64,000 bases of DNA from Congeria kusceri (Eukaryota; Mollusca; Bivalvia; Myida; Dreissenidae), in contig CM051032.1 in assembly GCA_027627225.1 (NCBI GenBank), positions 64,397,137-64,461,136 on the forward strand, written 5' to 3'. A model generated the notes under the pieces. That model made no database searches and was not told where the DNA came from. It saw only the letters and a program-made list of their open reading frames with translations. Of the stretch, positions 55,801 to 62,400 are shown in pieces. Both the position numbers and the translations under genes were made by a program. Position 1 is the first letter of the stretch; every line of letters starts with the position of its first letter.

Positions 55801-58800
55801 TGAATGTTTGCAAATGTTGCCTTACATTTAAGGAAATCTAACATTCTGTGTTGACCGACTCTGATGGGTAATAGTGGAACCATAAAATAGCAGATTGCAG
55901 CACCTTGCTTTTCCACACTCTAGATTTTGTCCTACATATATTAGTTGTTTATTGTCATAAAATAATTTTAATGACGCATTCCTCTTAAAGCTGTACGAGA
56001 AGATTCGGAGGTCAGAACAGAAGTACCGCGTTGCCTTGGAGGTGTTGTCCTATCACAGCCAAAGTTCAGAGGAAGAGTTCCAGTCGGTCAAAGAAGTGCC
56101 AGTTCCGGAAGTTATACAAAATATTATACAGTAAGTGCCTATTGCGATACTGTGACAGTATTTGCAAACTGATAGGCCTTTGGTGTTTTGGGGATATTTG
56201 CCAAGGACAGGGTCTTTGAGTTTTGGGAATAATATTTGCAGAGGACAGGGTCTTTTGTGATTTGGGGTAATATTTGTCCAGGAAAGGGTCTTTTGTGATT
56301 TGGGAACAATATTTGCCAAGGACAGGGTCTTTTGTAATTTGGGGTTATATTTGCCAAGGACAGGGTATTTTTTTAATTTGGGAACAGTATTTCCAAATAG
56401 CAGGGTTGCCAAGGAAAGGCCCTTTTGTGATTTGGGAATAATATTTGCCAAGGACATGGTCTTTTGTGATTTTGGGACAATATTTGCCAAGCACCGGGTC
56501 TTTTGTGATTTGGGAACAATATTTGCCAACAGCACTGTCTTTTGTGATTTTGGAACAATATTTTCCACGGACAGGGTCTTTTTGATTTTGGGAAATATGT
56601 GTCACGGAGAGGCTCTTTGTGGTTTGGGAACAATATTTGCCAAGGACAGGGAATTTTGTACTTTGGGACATAATTTGCTAAGTACGTAAAAATGACGTTC
56701 ATGCTGAACCAAACAGAATTCTCATATAATACTTATTTCATTAATTGTGTTGTGGCATTTTAAACCATATGCATATAATATAAAACTAATATTCAACATG
56801 ACATTTCAGTTGCCATGTGTGTGTATGCTTCCATACTCTAACATGCTTCCATCATGTATGATACCTTGCAATTGAATTCATTATATAATATGCATTACTT
56901 ACAGTTCATTCCTTGATCTTATGAAGTCTGTTACGTTGTCATATAGTAGTATTACTGTTAACCTTTGAACCTATGAACAGTATTTTTCCGAATTGTTCGC
57001 TAGGTTTGAAAGTGGGAGTAATTATTTCGACATGAATGTACCCTTAACAACGAGTTCACTCTTAAGATAAAGATTCTAAGCCTTCCACGTTGTGCTTCTT
57101 ACCATATTCATGCGTTATGCTTAAAAAAACTATGCAATCGACAATTGTACTTAACTTTTACTTTACTTTTATATGAACGTGTTCGTTAACTGCAAGGAGT
57201 ATCTGGTATTCACGGACCAAGTAAAATAGTCTTTGTAGCGATGATAATTCCTAGTCATGACTCCTATGGATACTTGAATCCGGTTATATTCCGCCATTAT
57301 GTATTGCTCCCGTTACGACTTGAGCTGAAGTTATTCTGGGGAATCCGAGTGAGATATGATGTTAGCGCCGCTGTGCGTGCTGGCCGTATAACGCACAAAC
57401 ATTGTCATGACGAAATGGGTCGTTTCGATTTATTTTGGCAATAAATTGGAAAATATGTCCCGTATATATACCGTTTTATAACTAGTACATATACAAATTC
57501 ATTAACATCCAGTTATATATTTTAGCATAGCACAGAACAAATGCAAATCACCGATCGCCTACCTAGATTATGTTAAACGGTCAGAACGCAGAAAGTACAC
57601 GCTTACCCAAATATATAATTGGCACAAAAACGGCACACAGAACATGTGCATTTCACAAAGCCTTCCTTACTTGAATTGATTTGAATAATTGATTAAGGAG
57701 CTATTGTTGTAAAACCAAAAACTATTTCTGAAATCTTGACTACCTATATGTCTGTTTTTGTTGTTCACTGTTTTTTACTGTCTGTGTATTCTATAGTTAC
57801 CACTTCTCGCCTTGGGCTGTAATTGCTATGGAAAAGCCAACATACGTCCTCTACATGTTCCGGGACCTCTTCCGAAGTATCAACAGGTATGAACACTCTC
57901 GAATCTGTTGCCAGCTTTATGTCGTTGCTATAATAGGTATAGTAAAGGTTTTGGCCCAATGACTACAAAGTTTTGAAACTTAGTCTCATCTCTTAGCCAA
58001 TCAAAATTGGTGTTTCATACTGGCCTTGAATTTCTTTGGCCAATATTTATGTTTAGTCTTTTTGAATAAGTTTTAAAATATTTGTAGACATATGGTAAGC
58101 ATGGTCGCTTGTGTCGCGTTACTTCACAACTGGAATTCAGGGAATAGCGACGGAATTGTACAATTAAAACTTGTAACTGTTTACTAACATTGTTTGTTTT
58201 CGATTTAACGTTTAGCTTTGCCGTTATTTTGCACTTTAGAAGTAATGCATAGTTATGTTTTGTGTTATGAGAAAGTTTTTCTGGGCTATTGCACGTTTGT
58301 TTTTAGTTAAAAACAAATGCCATTTTATGTATATCCTGTTACTAATCATTTAGTCATTAGTGTAATACTTATATGTTCGAATATCGTTTTATACAAAAAA
58401 TAACTTTTTTATTACTAACATGGTATTTAGGTCAACATTGCAGATTGACACTGGCATGTATGAATTTCTATTTCATATTTACAAAACGTATAATTAATAA
58501 TTATTGTATAAATCAGTTAATAAGTATGAATCTTTAATAAACCGGTATATTGTATAATTAAATTTGTTGTATCACTTTGCGAAACTTACCACAAATTGCA
58601 ACCTTATAATTGCAGTGCGAGAGAAAATGAGAAAAGGTACTATGAACTGGAAAAGTGACTTACGTTACATTGTTCTTAGCCACAAGTTCATACTTAGTTT
58701 ATTAACATCGAATATTTCCAACGAAGATGGAATAAATACTCACATAATCGATGTCATTGATGGGGAAAATAAGGTTATGTCGCACATCAAGAAATGAAAT

Positions 58801-59386
58801 AATAAAATGAAAGACAGTAACGAATATAGTTTACTGAAAGGTGTCGCGTCAGTGAGACCAGAAAATACATTATATCAACTATTCTATGATATTCCATTGA
58901 TGAAAACAAGTCGGTTAAATTCTAAAAAATGCACAAACATTGAACTACATTTACGAGAATTTTGTTCAATGATATATTCAAAGTATTTAAAGATGCTTTT
59001 AGTTCCATGGCCTATTTGTTTAAACGAGTGTGTGTACTTTATCAGAACTATAATACATCAGTATTTATTTCAAAGAAGTATTTATTCCATCTTATTACCG
59101 AGTTGAATCTAATACTAAAAAAATAATTGAGGCGTGCCGTGGGAAAACCTGGCTAAATGCAAGTGCGTAAAGTGTCGTCCCGAATTAGCCTGCGCGGTCC
59201 GCACAGGCTTATCCGGGACGGCACTTTCCGCTTTTATGGTATTTTCTGTTTTAAGGAAGTCTCTTCTAAACATAACTCCACTGAAGGCGGAAAGTGTCGT
59301 CCCGGATTAGTCTGTGCGGACCGCACAGGCTAATACGGGACGACACTTTACGCACATGCATTAAGCCCGGGTTTCCCACTACACGC

Positions 59387-59423
<37 letters not shown>

Positions 59424-62400
59424 CGAAGAGTAGACCCCTTGTTTATTGGTTGCAAGGAAATGTACGGAAATGTACGGAACCTACATTAGACTCACTTGAC
59501 TGTGAACGTAGATTTATATATATTTATATACTAGCAAAATGTAGAATATGTGCAGACATTATATGTACAAAGATATATTTACAGAGATTATATGTGCAGT
59601 TCGACCTAGGTATTATCGTTAGAAACTTCGTATAGGAAAAGACAAGTTCCTAGTCATTTTTACATACATGTGCATCGTTTAGATATACAGTATTTGACTA
59701 AATTCCTGGGCTATAGATGAAAATTAGTTCCAAGTCAAATGTATTTAGATGACAATAGTTATTATATTCAGGATTTAAATGAATTCGTATACGGGAAAAC
59801 TAGTACATAACCAGTTGTGTGCGCATCAGTTACATATATTAAGTATTTTACTGATTTCACTTAGATGAAAATTAGTTCTAAGTCAAATTTATTTAGATGT
59901 ACGTAAGTCACATATATTCGGGATTTAACTGAAATCATTTAGGTGATACATAATCAGTTGTGTTTACACAAGTTACATTTATCAAGTATTTAACTGAATT
60001 CATATAGATGGCAATTGGTTCCTAGTGAAACGTATATACATGTGCATCAGTTTCATACATTCAGGAATTAACAATAGAAATCATTGGGTATATATTACTT
60101 TTTGTGGCAATCGAGACAAGTATTTTACTTATTAATTAAGAGTGTTTGTGTTTGCGGTTTTTACGTATTAAAACTCGTCTTCATTGTTTTATATTTGCAG
60201 TCGGAAATATTCTAACGCGTATGTATCTACACTAATTAGACTTGAAGTCTGTGTTTTCTCAATGCAGTAGTGTATACAGTCGTATTAAGCACTGAAATAT
60301 AGCTAAGCAAGTGCTGTATCAAAACAACGGAATATATAACTAGTATACCGGAATGTGAAATGGATTACTGCATACAAGTATTCCTATTTGTTTGAATATA
60401 TCAAGCTTTATTGTGGTATATAAGATATCTGAGACAATGCATTTAAGAGGCAATGAAATCAGCGACAACAGAACATTGCGTACAGAGATGAAACTATATT
60501 TGAGGCGTGTCGTGGAAAACCCGTGCTTAATGCATCTGCGTAATGTGTCGTCCCGGATTAGCCTGTGCGGTTCCAGGACGACACTTTCCGCTGTTAGGAT
60601 ATTTCTGTTTCAAGGAAGTCTCTTCTTATCATAAATCCACTGTAGACGGAAAGTGCAGTCCGCACAGGCTAATCCGGGACGACACTTTTTGCACATGCAT
60701 TCAGCCCGATTTTCTCACGACACGCCCCATTTATATATAAGTTATGTCACCGTAGTGTTTCCATAAGAATATGCAGGTGCTGCAAGAACACATAAATTCA
60801 TTTGCGTATATTAATGTCCATGCATTTAACCTCAAACCGTTAGAGGCAAAGGTCTTTTTTGCATTCATATATGTCAGGCTCCTAAGAAATAACACCCGGT
60901 ATGCATGCATTTTTTCCGAAGCCGGGATCAATTAAGTATGAAACAAACGACAAAGATATGACATTTAAGAGCGCTTAAATAACTAAAGAAAATAAATAAT
61001 TATGATGTTGGGAGTCCATGTATTATGCCTTCATGGTTAAAGGGACATGTTCACAGGTTTTCGTATTTTTGAAAAAAAAAGCCATTTAATGTCTTAACTG
61101 CAAAAACTAAAGAAGATCTATCCAAAACAAATATTATATAAAGAAAACAAAGTAAATTAAAAAAATGAATTTTTTTTCCTTCGCTTGGACTCGAAACGAC
61201 AAGGGTTGTCGCTCCAACCACTCGGTTATTCTGACTGCCAATCATTGTTGTTAATTTGTAACGCTATATATAAGTGATACGCATGTTTTCAAAAATACCG
61301 ATGAAAAGCTTTACAAAAGCTTTATAATTTTATCTATTTCAGTTGATGATTTTTCACGAACGACCCTATATCCCCAATATATACCTTTGTCAATCGTGTT
61401 ATTTCGCGTGTTTATATATAATGTGTTCTTCTTTTTGGGATCTGTGACAAAAAGTTTGAAAAATGTCAATTTGCCAATCTGTGAGCAGGTCCCATTAAAC
61501 TCAAGCAACCCCTGAATACCAATATTGTCATTCGTGCAGAATAATTAAAAAGGAAAGCGTTGAACGCTGAAATACATCGGCTTGTCAGTTAGACTTAAAG
61601 GTCACGACAAGTTATTAATTATAAAATATTAATACATTTTAAGTAATAAAAATTGTGTTTCAAGATGATATATTTGAACATTTTAACGTCTTTTTATTCG
61701 TTATGGCTTAAATCGGATCTATTTCTTGTCATTAATGCAAAGCAATCGCTGAATTAGTTTATTGATAGTATTTAGTGGATCGATCCACTAATAGCAAGGA
61801 ATTGTTCGCAGTTCTGATTGGCCGTGTAACCAGTGATCTCCCCTGCCCCACGATATTGAAGGCAGTGAAGCAGGGGAGGTCACTGTGCAATTGCCATGTC
61901 AAACACGATACTTGCTTTCGATTTTCGGTACTATAGACGCAGTCTCATAACTGCTCAAGGGACAAACACTAAACCTGAATACCAATAGTATTCTTCGTGC
62001 AGAATTAAATTCTTCGTGCAGAATTATAAAACACTGCTTTTAAGCAAACACAAATTTATGAAAAATAAAGTCACACAGGGGTGAACATCAGTCTATATTT
62101 CAAGGCCGGGTATACCTGTATACCAGTGTGAGTGGCTTCTTGTAGAGTAGCGACTGTGGCATAAAATTATGATGATGACCATTTCTCATCTTCCAAACAC
62201 GGCTTGCAGTAAATACTGTCATGTAGGACATGTTTTGATAAGGATGATATAAATAACCGAGGCGTGTCGTGGGGAAACCCGGGCTTAATGCATCTGCGTA
62301 AAGTGTCATCCTGGATCAGCCTGTGCAGTCCGCACAGGCTAATACAGGACGACACTTTCCGCTTTTATGGTATTTTCTGTTTCAAGGAAATCTCTTCTAA

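Noticed and set aside
56053..56702. 171-codon minus frame and several overlapping frames
   Set aside because: 39-bp repeat artefact; the non-repeat end is antisense to exon 16.
58564..59106. Two adjacent small open frames resembling a bicistronic pair
   Set aside because: AT-rich, intronic, no family signature; eukaryotic context.
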